Source: Lepas anatifera
Taxonomy: Eukaryota > Arthropoda > Thecostraca > Lepadidae
Direction of reading: 5' to 3'
Assembly: GCA_034440635.1 (NCBI GenBank)
Contig: JAOTON010002124.1
Location: 1 to 64,000, forward strand
DNA length: 64,000 nucleotides
Shown here: piece by piece, positions 47,983 through 59,304 of the stretch
Position numbering within the stretch: position 1 is the stretch's first letter
Layout of the letters: the number at the start of each line of letters is the position of its first letter
Position numbers and translations under genes: made by a program
Notes under the pieces: model-generated
Told to the model about the DNA's origin: nothing
What the model saw: the letters and a program-made list of their open reading frames with translations, nothing else
Database searches by the model: none

Positions 47983-50356
47983 GCCCTGGAGCTTTTCGTA
48001 CCGCTTTTGCCGACTATCAGCTGATTTGTCGGCAAACGTGGTACCCCAGTCGGCAATTCTGGCTAACCATTGGAGTCTATGTTGGCTGAAATAATGTGCA
48101 CCAGAACTGCCGACGTACAGCCTCTGACCAGATTGTCGCTGACACCGGCCGGTGGCGACGACTGGCGGAGGACAAGCAAGAGTGTCGGCGGCGGCGGCAC
48201 GGCCGTCCTGCACAGGAATTGCGTTCGATGCGATGAACATTATGTTGCAGCAGGGGCGGATGTAGTAAGGGGATCTAATTAAGTTTTCTTAGCTCGCTTT
48301 TTTCTTGCGTAGTCAGGAAGCGTGCTTTAATTGGGAGTGCAACAGTGCCGTCGTAGGGCGATTGGCTTAGTGCCGTGCATGGTAGTTGGCGTTGGTTGCG
48401 ATGCTCATTACGCTGCAATAGTGGCAGAGCCAGGAGGGGAGCATTAATGAATTTTCCGATTTTGCTTTCAAAAATTACGCAGGTTAATGGCATGACTGGG
48501 CGACGCGAATTGAAGTTGTGTCGTCACGCTTAATATTATATTATATTAGTGGCGGGACCAGGAAGAAATGTTGTTCTTAAAATTTATCTATAATTTCAAG
48601 CAGTTGTGTTTCCAGTAGGAGGTCGATAGCGTGACGGACTGTGCCGCCAATCGTAATTAATTCGGTTATGCACAAAATTGTTGATGTCGTTTTTCATCAT
48701 ACACCAGCACGGTGGATGCCACATATGCCTGAGTGCAAGAAAAGTGTGAGTAGACCCACTTGCAGTCGACCCACCCGTCGGCATTTGTGGTAGAAAAGGC
48801 TTGGAGTGAAAAATGAGGTAGAAACACACCGTTGATATTTTGGCAATGAAAAAATACCACTGGACCCTTGCCCGGTATATTTCCATTGCAAGAATGTAAA
48901 AAATCGACTCCAGGCGAGCCTTTTAGTGATTATTTTTATCCTAGAATAGACTGTTGAGAGTGTTGCGAGCCTTAGCAATCATAAATTAACCAAAAACACC
49001 CCTTTAACAGGAATTCCCAGCAAAAACACACAGTTGGCAATGAAAAGATACCCCTGGACCATTGCCGGGACCCTTGCCGGGTATGTTTACATTGCCAAAA
49101 TGTCAACGGGCGGGTTTCGACTGAATGACTGCCTTTTATTGACTAATCCAACACTGGAATGGACAATTGGGTGTGGTGTAAGCCTTAAACAAGCTCCAAC
49201 ACAAGTTTGGAGAGCAAAATGTGGTTTAAACACGGAGTTGACAATTTGGCAATTTAAAGATGCCACTGGACCCTTGCCCGGTATATTTCCATTGCCAGAA
49301 TGTAAAATGGATTCCAGGTAAATTAAGGCCTATTAGTGATGTTTTAATGCTAGATTGGACATTCAAGCTTGTTGTATGCGGTAGCAATGCTAGATAAACA
49401 CGCCTTGAATAAGTATTTCTCGACAATACACTGAGTTGACAATTTAGCAATGGAAAGATACCACTGGACCTTTGCCGGGAATATTTTTATTGCCAGAATG
49501 TAAATAGCTGATTGCAGGTGAATGAGAGCCTTTGAGTGATTATTCTCATCCTAAAACTGTTCATTGAGAGTGCTGCAAGCCGTAGCAATCATAAATCACC
49601 CAGAAACACCCATTTAACCGGTTTCCCCAGTCAAACAACGTAGTTGCATTTTGGCAATGAAAATATACCATTGGACCCTTGTCGGGTATTTATTCATTGC
49701 CAGAATGAAAAAATCGATTGCAGGTGAAATAAGACCTTTTAGTGATTATTTTCATACTAGAAGGTACCATTGAGTGTGTTGTGAGCTGTCACCCCTTTAT
49801 CACCAGGGGTGGGCGCTAAATCTACTTTGGGGACGGTCACCTCGGTCAAAACAGTAAGTCATTGTGGTCAGATGAATATCGGGTGAGCATATGAAGAGAT
49901 AGAACAAAATTCGTTTGTGAGCCTTTCTAGGAAGGATGCCTCAACTATACAACAAAGTCAACATAAGCCTCATCCATTTCTACATTTTTCCATCTCTGTG
50001 GCAATAGCAGGCCGAACGACATTTTCACCTCCTGGTGTCGGCCGCCCCTCCGCTGGACGCCATTGCTGCCGCTGTCGCCACCCCCGTCACCTCCCCCTTC
50101 CTGGCACTGCCTTGGGAGACCACCGCCGGCCGGCAGCCGACTTGAAAATGCGCGCCAACGCTTCGCGCCAGATTTTGAAGCTAATCGACCCTCTGTGACC
50201 AAACCCACAAAGGAGGGATGAAGCTCCTTACAACTGGCGCATCTCCCCCGCACCGAACAAATGTGGCCACCACTTAGGTTCATGGCACCCAATTTCCAGT
50301 GTGAAGTAAACCTAGCCTAATTTGTCCACACTATTTGCAGTATACTGCAAAATTTC
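47983..50356 (-). mobile_element. 2.37-kb repeat element, copy 2 (inverted)
   Basis: This is the reverse complement of 36677-39054 with only scattered substitutions and small indels. The outer end is the palindromic TTGCAGTATACTGCAA side and the inner end is the hairpin side, as in copy 1. Flanks differ from those of copy 1, which favours two insertions. Alternatively the pair forms the terminal inverted repeats of a 13.7-kb unit, but I find no shared target duplication at 36676/50357. Confidence 0.7.
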
Positions 50357-50458
50357 GTTCTTATTTTCAATGGGCTAAAGAGAACAGCGTTTGAGAGCAT
50401 TGAGGCATTAGAGGGAAGAAAATTTCCGAAATGTCAGAACCTTACCGTGCCTCACCGG

Positions 50459-50701
50459 GTCCATACGTAAGCACTGCTACCTAACTGTCCCAGCACGTTT
50501 AGACCACACTTGGGACAGAATGTGACAGCAGTTACATGACAGACGGCTGACTGCAGACATTTTCTAATGCTTTCAATCCCCTCCGATTTTCTGGAGGGGT
50601 CTCCTGGGCATCCCGCAAAAAAGCCGAGTGTTGAATAACCAATATCAACTTTAGTGGCGGGCACAGTGGCCTTGTACAGAACGCCTGATAAAAAGCCCTT
50701 A
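50459..50701 (-). CDS. duplicated exon-like module, copy 1
   Basis: On the minus strand an acceptor (CTCTTACTTACTTGCATAAG) precedes about 80 open codons: KGFLSGVLYKATVPATK, GYSTLGFFAGCPGDP, CHVTAVTFCPKCGLNVLGQL. A donor-like GTGAGG follows after CTTACGTATGGACCCG. The C-x2-C in FCPKCG may bind metal. A direct repeat lies at 51168-51412. The family is not recognised; it is either a real exon or part of a repeat. Confidence 0.4.
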
Positions 50702-51167
50702 TGCAAGTAAGTAAGAGGCAATATTCAATAGGCCAGGTCACGCTCAGTACCACTTTTCAAGCAGGAATCGAATAGAGTGAGAGAGGACCTGGGTCTTCTA
50801 TTGCAATCCAGGACACTTGCAATACAATTGTATACTGTTGTGAAGAACGAAAACAAAATACTGTGGATGCAAAACTCCTTGAGCAGATGTGAGGTCAACA
50901 ACTTTGATTTATATGCACATAAAATTATGTGTAGATTCCTAAGATACTGATCACTTCAAGACGGAGTTTGAACGACAGCACAGTTTAGGAAGAGAATGCG
51001 GTAAGCTATCATGGAGGTCGCCGACATTGATGTCTATCTGTATATGGATCCGATGCACCTTGAATATGTGTAAGCGTAGTTTTAGGAAAACGTGTTGCTA
51101 ATCTTAAATGTTTTCATACTAAATTTCAGCTTGATGGTTTTCTACGACGGGCTGCAGATGAAGACAA

Positions 51168-51412
51168 GTCCATACGTAAGCACTGCCACCTAACTGTCCC
51201 AGCACGTTCAGACCACACTTGGGACAGAAAGTGACAGCAGTTACATGACAGACGGCTGACTGCAGACATATTCTAGTGCTTTCAATTCCCCCTCCGATTT
51301 TTTGGAGGGGTCTCCTGGGCATCCCGCAAAAAAGCCGAGTGTTGAATAACCAATATCAACTTTAGTGGTGGGCACAGTGGCCTTGTACAGAACGTCTGAT
51401 AAAAAGCCCTTA
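51168..51412 (-). pseudogene. duplicated exon-like module, copy 2 (frameshifted)
   Basis: A direct repeat of 50459-50701 at about 709 bp distance, with few substitutions and 1-nt length changes around the TCCGATTTT..GGAGGGG segment that break the frame. The donor-like site of copy 1 is lost. Confidence 0.5.
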
Positions 51413-53111
51413 AAGGGAATGGACCAGTTTGTCGAAGTTCCAGAAAGCATATTAAATCAACAAAATTAGTCTAAAAATCAGGAAACCACATTTTTTCTTC
51501 CCTTTGATACGCTAGAAACATAAATATACCTTCTTTTCTACTAATTAAAGACGTCATCAAAATAATAATTGTAATAGTCAGTAAAATCACAAACCTTGAT
51601 TTAGCTCGATCGTAGACTCGCTGTGAAATGGAATTAAAGGTCAACCGATTACTGCGCATATGTGATATTCCTTCGACACGATTTTAGCCGTGTTGTACTG
51701 CCAGCAGAATGCAGAATATTGTGCTGCACGCATGCGCCATACCGTATCATTAGCCACAAGATACGGTACTGCGCATGTGTGCGGCATACTAATATGCTTT
51801 CTGCACGGCAGAATAACACAGGTTTTGTCTCTGTTGTTTTGTGTACCTATTTCGAAGTGTCCGTGGTATTATCAAGGTAAATATTGAGGCAAATATGACA
51901 AAAAATATTATTTGTAGGGCATTGATTTCCGTTGATGCTAACTGATATTACTGTGTTGTGTGTATATAATTCGTAGCATGCTTAAAAATTGTTTATTTCT
52001 TATGCACTTAAAGTTTCCAAGTTAACAAAGGAGCACAACAAAGGAAAAAACTGGTGAGGTCATGATCTTCTCAATTTGACAATGAGGCTGGGGGCAAAGT
52101 AAAGGACTGGCTGACAAGTTTCCATGGACAATTCCAATCAGGATCACATGATTTATCCAGATGCATTTGCAATACTAATAATTTGTTGGCAATGGAAACA
52201 GTGAAAATCTGACTCTCGTCAATCCACATCCAACCAGATTTGGCAGGAGTTCGTGCAGGGATTGTAAAGATTTTCCTTACAGTGCAGAGGTAAAGGATAG
52301 TAGATTTCAGAGGGTAAATATTTATTTGCTGTGAGAGAGAGAGAGAGACATTTTTATTGTCTTTCATAAGACACACAGACACATAGCCAGCACAAACATG
52401 GCACCACCACAACCTTTAAAGGGGAAAGAAATAATAAACAGAAGCGAGCAAATACAAAACGCAATGAACACTGAATTTACGTTAAATACACATCAAAGAA
52501 CAAATATAATCACAGGAAGATCTTAACAAGAATAATTCCAAGTTGAAGGCCCACATATATTACAGATGCAATAGTAAGGACGCGAGGGGGCAGTGCAAAA
52601 AATAATTATCAACTAAAAAACATAGAGCAAGGCTTTCCACAGTAATGAGCACAGATCAAACTCAAGTCTACGCTCACACCTGAACAGCGAGACAAATTAT
52701 GAGGTTAGTAAAATCAAATCAACAAACCAAAAAACTACCAAAAGCGAAACAATAACAGCACATATACAACAGAAAAAGCAGAGATAAATACAGAAGATAC
52801 CGGAAACATACTTGAGAAAAACTAAAAAAGACAGACAACTAAATCATGCGCAAAGTCAACAGTTTACTCGTGCACCTGTGACAGCATTATATAGCAGCCG
52901 GGTGACACTGTGAGCCGGCTAGTGAGTGAGAATGAAATAAAACAGCATCAAATTCTAGACAATACTATTCATTTAACAAAACTATTATTCATGAAAATTT
53001 GGTTGTATGCACATTGCTTTAAAATTTTAAATTTCTCCATTTTTTGCTATGGTTTCCATTCCTTATTTTCTGATTTTAAAGTATTCCTTGTCACCATCTT
53101 CTGGTGAAAAG
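51413..53111. other. gene-poor stretch with a LINE 3' end
   Basis: At 52331-52365 the minus strand reads ACAATAAAAATG followed by (TC)n, a typical retroposon tail. Otherwise AT-rich with no supported exon. Confidence 0.4.
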
Positions 53112-53298
53112 GGGGATGAGGTGGCTTAGTGGATAGCACCCTTGTCTTCTAAGCCACTGGTCCCGGGTTCAAGTCCCGGCGGAGCCCCTGAATAAGTCGA
53201 TCTGATCCCCAAAATCTCTTCCAACAGGGTGAGAGTTGGCGACACCGTATGACCCTGGCAGTTGGTGTGTCGTTAAACCCCAACAATTATTATTATAC
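53112..53298 (+). mobile_element. tRNA-Arg-like SINE
   Basis: The head has the A box GGTGGCTTAGTGGATAGC, an anticodon-like CTTCTAA and the B box CCCGGGTTCAAGTCCCGG. The unrelated body ends GTGTGTCGTTAAACCCC, followed by an (ATT)n tail. The anticodon stem is mispaired, so this is a SINE rather than a functional tRNA. Confidence 0.7.
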
Positions 53299-54586
53299 CA
53301 GCTTCTGGTATTGTTTGCCCTGGCTCAACTGCTATAGAACCAACTTGAAAAGTTCATGATAACTTTTTTCAAAATATTGCTAAGGTGTCTCAGTGCTGTG
53401 CTTCCTGCTTGCTGCAAGCATACATAATTGTAGTCCTGATTGTGTAAAAACGGTAGGGTTTTAATAATTGTGCTCATTCCTAACTTGTTTCACAATTTAG
53501 TATTTTGTCCGTAGAAACTTTAATTGAGGATCCTTCCCTATTGTAATATTCTATTAATGGATCTTCTATGGGAGCGAATTTGTCCACAGAACTGATGTAC
53601 AAGCAGCAGAAGCTGACAGCAGGCTGCGGGTGAAGGTAGGTGGATTTTCTGTTATTTTGTCTTCCCTTTTCTGGTCTCCCTGCTGCCAAATGCTCTCTGA
53701 TGATTATTAGATTTATTTATTGGTGATGGTTCCACAAATTGTTTAACAAATATTTCCATCGAGCAAGGTAAAGGTAAACACGACACAGATTTTGGCACAT
53801 TGCAATGGAGACACAAATGATATTGTTTTATTCTTCCATATCTGGTTCTCATTGCACCCTGTTCATATATTTTTTATCAAATCTTTATGTAGACTTCAAG
53901 GAAATGTAGCACATGTTTGATGTGATTTTGGCTGAGATGGCTGGTGGGGTGTTTCATTTGTACCTTATGAAAAAAACATTGGATTCCATGTCATTTCCAC
54001 TTCTCCCCATTTCAGTGTTCAAAAGGGTGCAGTGTATGCCCATTTTAACCAAGTCTGAAAAGCATGGCAGCAGGCCAGACGAGTCGCACCAGCCATCTAA
54101 AATTTTCTCACAAATTCGCAACGCCAGCCACCTAAAATTCACAACAATCTGCAAAATACCAGTGAGATAAATGCACTCATCCCTACCAACACAATGCAAT
54201 ACTGCCTCCGTTATAAGTTAGTTTGATAAGTCCCCCTCCTGTGTCTTTATAACCATTCATACATTATTCGTTTGGTTGTCAGTGTCACCTCCCTCTCACC
54301 AGTCTCGCATTTCACATGAAGTTTATGTGTGTTTGTTGTATGTTTTGTTATGTCTTACCATTTCGACTTTGCTGGGTGTTATGACTTGAAATCAATGTGA
54401 CTTCTAGCTTTTCCAGCAATATCAAACAAGATTTGTAGATCTTGCACTTAACTGCATGTCTCACTTGACTCGCTTACAATCTGATTCATGACCAGCCACA
54501 GAAGGAGGATGTCGATCATACAGCTTGGTGTGCTTACAAACTTATTTGCTGTGTTGCTTTATAGTGTTGCATTTTTTCCCACCGAG

Positions 54587-54744
54587 AGTACTGGGGATGC
54601 TCGATGACCAGAGTCTCCGCCGAACTGTGGAAGCCCTGCTGCTGAAGTACCCCTCCCTGACGTGGGAAATGGAAGCGGGCATTTCCCAGCAGCTTCCACC
54701 CTCAGCCAGCAGCCAACCTGGTACATATGGTGCCTCTGTGGAAG
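54587..54744 (+). CDS. P2X7-like domain gene, N-terminal exon candidate
   Basis: The exon lies between a T/C-rich acceptor ending CCGAGAG and the donor GTATGC. It reads LRRTVEALLLKYPSLTWEM, then a Ser/Pro/Gln linker. A short helical segment before the cysteine motif is usual in the P2X7-like domain proteins I recall. An ATG lies at 54597, but an earlier exon may hold the true start. Confidence 0.45.
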
Positions 54745-55733
54745 GTATGCCCATTTTTTTAAATTATTTGTTTTTGGTAGACTAAACACTGGCTCCACCA
54801 CTGTAACTGATGGTTATGTATCAGCTATCCAGCTGAGTTGGTCTGAAGGTGTGATTAACTGTAACTTCAGCACAAAAGTAATTTGAATAGCTACAGGCTC
54901 AGCAGCAGACTTCAGCAAGATACGCATCAGCATTAGCAAAGCCAATGTTTTGCTTCCGGAACATCATGATTTGTCTATTCAGTAATAGCTTTCACAGGCT
55001 GGCCTGCTTGCGTTAATTAACTCGCGCAGGCAGCTGTGTGACGCAATTACGTTTAGACCCATCTTCACTGCAGAAAATCAGTGCTTGAATATACATAATA
55101 TTACAAGCATCAGCAATGGAAAAGCAGATGTGTGCGAGGTTGAGCGGCCGAGGTTTGCGCGGTCGTGCGGCCGAGTTTTGCGCGGTTAGCTCTGGAGGGT
55201 GTCATGCTCCTTTTTTTGCCACACACCTGTGACTTGTATGGTTTTACTTCTCGTGGTGCTTTGAATTTTTTTACCTTGTTTTGAATGTTTTGAATGCCGC
55301 CTTAGCGTTATTTTAGGGATCGCTATAGGGCGGTCACGGATGCGTGACCTAGGTGTTATAGGATGATGATGTAATATACTTGTATGGGTTCATAGGTCCT
55401 AGGTTGTCTTTTATCCTCCTTTTTCTTATCGAACTCTGTTCTCCTTTGTGAGTGTTTGGTATGTTAAATATGGATATGGGATCATACATGTGTGCTTTCA
55501 CATCGGACATTGTTACCAGGACTCCAACGGATAGGTATATTTCTTGACTGGAGGAAAATTTCATAGACATCTCAAATAAAAGATATGGGACACTGGCTGG
55601 CATTCACAAATCGGTTACTAAAATACGGAGTGGGCGCCGGATTTAGTGCCGCAGAGCTATCGTAATTCTTTCATTTCATTTCAATTTATATCTACCCTCG
55701 GTACAGTGCTGGTATGCACACTCCTATCACTAG

Positions 55734-55791
55734 CAACTCTGCGTTACAGATGCCAGCCAATGCCGACAGAATTGGAGCAAGAATGCTGTCG
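55734..55791 (+). CDS. P2X7-like domain gene, cysteine-motif mini-exon
   Basis: The acceptor CTATCACTAG and donor GTAGGA bound 58 nt that join the previous exon in phase and encode RCQPMPTELEQECCR. This matches the conserved C-x-x-MPT-x-x-E-x-x-CC block of the P2X7 C-terminal (ballast-type) domain found in many invertebrate and fish proteins (family knowledge from memory). The next exon at 56593 does not follow in phase, so one exon is probably unidentified. Confidence 0.5.
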
Positions 55792-56222
55792 GTAGGATCC
55801 CTGCGTCTGCCACGACCCAGTAATTGTTTTGCACAGCTAAAGGCTGAGGGATGCCTGACTAATATATTTCACGGAAGATAATGTAAAAAGTGTTATTGTG
55901 CAATATCGAGGTTGTTTTGCATTTATGATATTATGTAAATGCCCCACACGCTGCCTAACGGGCGAATTTCTTCTCCCCTTGGTTTTCGAGATCTCAGTGG
56001 CGCTTTAGGACTCCCTCCACTGCGTGTTGACGCCAGACCCCTCTCCACTGCGTGTTGACACCAGACACCTCTCCACTATGTGCTGACGCCAGACCCCCCC
56101 CTCCACTGCGGGTTGACGCTAGGTTCCTCTCCACTGCGCGTGTTAACTAAAAATAATGTGCCCGTTCTACCAATGTCGCCCTCAACTACTTGGCAGTCCT
56201 CGACCCCTGAGCCGGCCAGGAC

Positions 56223-56465
56223 CATAGGCGGATCCAGGATTGCCGATCGGAGGGGGCACCATCCGGGGGGCGCCACCCGGACCAGGGGGCGCCACTTATG
56301 ACCGGCAAAACCTATCAGGTGGGCGCCAAATCCTATCGGTGGGCGCCGACTTTCGTATCCTGGGGGGAAGGGTGGGAAGCGACATTTCAGGGGGCGCCAT
56401 CGACCTTTCAGGGGGCGCCGAGGGTCGATCGGGGGGGCACGTGCCCCCCCTTGGATCCGCCTATG
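56223..56465. mobile_element. 243-bp hAT-type MITE with GGGGGCGCC repeats
   Basis: The ends are CATAGGCGGATCCAGG and, inverted, CATAGGCGGATCCAAGG. They are flanked by GCCAGGAC (56215-56222) and GTCAGGAC (56466-56473), an 8-bp duplication with one mismatch. The interior repeats GGGGGCGCCA-type units. The ends are nearly those of the 12.8-kb element, so it is probably a deletion derivative or a relative of it. It sits in an intron of the P2X7-like gene. Confidence 0.75.
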
Positions 56466-56592
56466 GTCAGGACTACTGAACTGAACATGACTGATGAATA
56501 CCTCTTGGAAGTAACTCATCTTCAAAAATCGGTCGGGACATGCAAGGTAGAAATGTTGACCCCAAACAAAATTATGCGTTTTAACTTTTCAG

Positions 56593-56756
56593 CAACTTCG
56601 CCTCCCCGTGCTCACCGAGGCAGCAGTGACCTGCGCCATGCTCTACCACGCCGAGACGCGTTGTATGCCACTGCGCCTCCAGGAGGGCACGGGGGAGCTC
56701 TGGGCGCTGAACCGGCCCAGGCGCTGCCAGGCCTACCGCCAGTGCATATTGTGGAG
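56593..56756 (+). CDS. P2X7-like domain gene, penultimate exon
   Basis: The acceptor TTAACTTTTCAG and donor GTGAGG bound an exon reading LRLPVLTEAAVTCAMLYH and NRPRRCQAYRQCILW. The N-R-x-R/AYRQ-x-x-x-W signature is the core of the P2X7-like C-terminal domain. It splices through AG|G into the last exon to give [11 protein letters not shown]. Confidence 0.6.
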
Positions 56757-56914
56757 GTGAGGCCCTGTGAGCCATGGAATCAACGGTGGCCATGTTAGTC
56801 TTAAAAGTCCCTCCTAGTGCAATTATCTCCAATAAACCCAATCACTGTCTTAACACACGGGAATCTTGAAGTAGACACCTCAATCACAGCACATGGTGTT
56901 TCACTCTGATCCAG

Positions 56915-57044
56915 GTGGGGCAGGCTTGGTCGCGGGACGCGCAAACCGGTGCCGACATGCGTGGTGGCTGCCATACGCAGCAAATGGCCGGACCCGAACG
57001 GGGTGTACATCGGCTACAAGGAGCTGGCCGACGAGATCCTGTAA
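56915..57044 (+). CDS. P2X7-like domain gene, terminal exon
   Basis: After the acceptor CACTCTGATCCAG it reads [35 protein letters not shown], then a short tail to TAA at 57042-57044. The LGRG-x-R-x-x-x-P-x-C-V-x-x-IR-x-x-x-P pattern closes the P2X7-like domain. The domain is a zinc-binding cytoplasmic module in vertebrate P2X7 and occurs without channel segments in many invertebrate proteins. No channel part is visible here. A minisatellite begins just after the stop. Confidence 0.65.
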
Positions 57045-57078
57045 AGGTAAAAACTGTCCCATCCATAAAAACGTGTGT

Positions 57079-57455
57079 ATCAAGATAACGCGTAAATGAG
57101 AACCGCCAAATCACACACACCCGCGACCCTCACACGACTGCAAAGGAGAACATAACACCTGCCAGTACAAAGAGAGTGACACGTAAATGAGACCCGCCAA
57201 ATCACTCACACCCGCGACCCTCACACAACTGCAAAGTAGAAAACAACACCTGCGAGTACAAAGAGAGTGACATGTAAATGAGAACCGAAAAATCACTCAC
57301 ACCCGTGACCCTCACACAACTGCAAAGTAGAACACAACACCTGCGAGGACAAAGAGAGTGACACGTAAATGAGAACCGAAAAATCACTCACACCCGTGAC
57401 CCTCACACAACTGCAAAGTCCAACACAACACCTGCGAGTACAAAGAGAGTGTGAG
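57079..57455. repeat. 91-bp minisatellite
   Basis: About four units share ACGTAAATGAGAACCG, AAATCACTCACACCCG, CCCTCACACAACTGCAAAG and ACCTGCGAGTACAAAGAGAG, with period 91 and few substitutions. Confidence 0.9.
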
Positions 57456-57706
57456 AAGACATTTCCAATGGGCATCAGAGCCAGTACAAATCAGCAGGAT
57501 AAGCACGATGCAACTCGCGACAAGTACATGCATCTGAACCGTTTTACACTATTTAAATCTGTAACCATCCACCGCCTCACCCCGGACTGAGAGTGCAACG
57601 GGTCCAGGGGTAGCCCTGCGCCACGGCACCGGGCCCGAGCCACGGCACCGGGCCTGCGTCCGAGACTAAGTAGACGCAGGACGCCAACAGACACAACACC
57701 GCCAGA

Positions 57707-57965
57707 TTAATGTCCAAACCGGCTCCTTTCCGTTCTGACTGACTCTAGAGCAGCCTTGGTTTCCTCTGCTCCAGGTGCTCGGTGCACCAGGCTGAAGGGA
57801 TGCCGCCCCTCGGTCTCCTGGCTCGGAGGCTCGACCACAACGTTTGCGGCTCGTCGCTGCAAGAAAGCGTCCGGCAGTGGGCGGATGTGAGCGTGCTTCT
57901 TGGCAACCTTCAGACGGCGCAGTAGTATGAACGCGTCGCTCACCCTGCTGTACACACGCACGGTC
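57707..57965 (-). CDS. terminal exon of an unrecognised minus-strand gene
   Basis: The acceptor TCTCCTTTGCGGCAG precedes an open 85-codon exon to TAA: VRVYSRVSDAFILLRRLK, HIRPLPDAFLQRRAANVV, then a charged tail ending RSRFGH. It may belong to the same gene as the YDVWH exon upstream at 58957-59148, but the junction cannot be proven. No domain is recognised. Confidence 0.45.
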
Positions 57966-58245
57966 CTGCCGCAAAGGAGAACATATCGTCACATACACAG
58001 CTTTAACCTTGAGCGGGGCTATGCAGTTGGCAGGATGCAAGTCCAGAATGCTGGTTGTAGTTCTGACAGTGTGATGTTAAGTCCAGAATAGTCCAGAATG
58101 CTCATTTTATTTCCTGCAGGATAATGCGGAGTCCAGAATCATCGTTCTAGTCACAACAGTACAATGTGAAGTTACTTAATTTTGTTACGTGCTGGTGGGC
58201 GTTGCATGGCAGAGGCCATGCAACGCCCACATGGCCTCTGGGTTC

Positions 58246-58376
58246 ATCATTCACGGAAATATCGAGTTCCAACACAAATGACATATGGAGTACCGGGTTT
58301 TCCGACCTGCTTTACAACTTGGTTATCTCAGTTAAAATCACGTTGAGAAGGTGCCACATTCCCTTTAATATGCCTT
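58246..58376 (-). mobile_element. truncated copy of the 450-bp TTAA MITE
   Basis: It matches one terminal third of the MITE (ATATCGAGTTCCAACACAAA, GGTTTTCCGACCTGC, AGAAGGTGCCACATTCCC) and ends at TTTAA. The other end is missing. Confidence 0.7.
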
Positions 58377-58379
58377 GAC

Positions 58380-58956
58380 GGTAACATTTGGGATATTTCA
58401 GGGGAAAAGCAAAATAAAGGTCACGGGGTGAAAAATAATGGCTCAAGATACTTCTTTCTATCCAAACCCAATATTTACTCTGAACTCAACTGGTTCTGTT
58501 TGTGAAAGTTGAAGCCCCAAAATTTTGCCTACAGGGTAAAAAAGGAGTCGGGGCATAAGGGAGGTCGACCGCTTTGGGGGAGGGGGTAAAACGTTTCATC
58601 TCGAGCTTTTCCGTTGGGGGCACATACCTTTTTGCCCCCCGGATTTCCATAGGTTGCCTAGTTTCATACATCGGTTTCGAAAACAAAAGTATGCCAAAAA
58701 TTGGCCCTTCTTGTGGTAAGACTTTTAAAAGACAAAGGTGGGACTTACTTTACATATATTTCCTCCTTGGTCCACAACATATTAGTTCGCTTGTGAAAAT
58801 GTGGCCAGGTATTATAGATGAGATGTCCCATGCAGTCAAAGTATAGTTTCTAAGCTCTATCGTCCGACTAACTTGAACAGTACTTCACACAGGTAACATT
58901 TATCTTTGTTGCAATATATTGAAAGTAAGCATACTGGTTAGAGATGCCGTTCTTAC
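58380..58956. other. gene-poor stretch
   Basis: No supported exon or repeat is recognised here. Confidence 0.3.
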
Positions 58957-59148
58957 GTGGAACTTCTCGACGGATCCCTCTGAGTGCTGCGCACACCACC
59001 AGAAGTGGTTCTTGGCCGGGGTGATCCACCGTAGGACAGGTTTGCAGGCAGAGCTTTGAGAAGCACGTTGCCGCAGACGGGGGGGGGGCAAGGTTTTTGC
59101 CTGCATGCCAGACGTCATACGAGTACTTGACCTCCGGCCGGCTCCTCT
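58957..59148 (-). pseudogene. exon with YDVWH-type conserved block, interrupted by a poly-C run
   Basis: The acceptor AACAATTGCCTTTCAG and donor GTAAGA bound 192 nt. It starts RPEVKYSYDVWHAGKNLA and, after a run of ten C, resumes in another frame as VLRWITPAKNHFWWCA. YDVWH-x-x-K followed by NHxWWC is a conserved pattern of a large uncharacterised protein family in fish and invertebrates (from memory). The homopolymer is the obvious site of a real or artefactual frameshift. Function is unknown. Confidence 0.5.
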
Positions 59149-59304
59149 CTGAAAGGCAATTGTTTCTTGGTAAACCATAATTACGCGTCAAACACTAGAA
59201 TGAAATCTGATGATTGGCTCCGAGTGATTCATTCATCGGTTTAGTTTACCGCTACCATATGTGCATTAGGGTGCGCGTTACAATACTTTTTCTACTCCTT
59301 CTAC

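Noticed and set aside
36677..50356. A single Maverick/Polinton-type giant element with 2.37-kb terminal repeats
   Set aside because: No polymerase B, integrase or capsid-like frame lies between the arms, and no flanking duplication was found.
50459..51412. LTR retrotransposon with 243-bp LTRs
   Set aside because: Repeat ends are not TG...CA, there is no primer-binding site and no target duplication.
53112..53190. Functional tRNA-Arg gene
   Set aside because: Anticodon stem has two mismatches and the sequence continues into a SINE body and tail.
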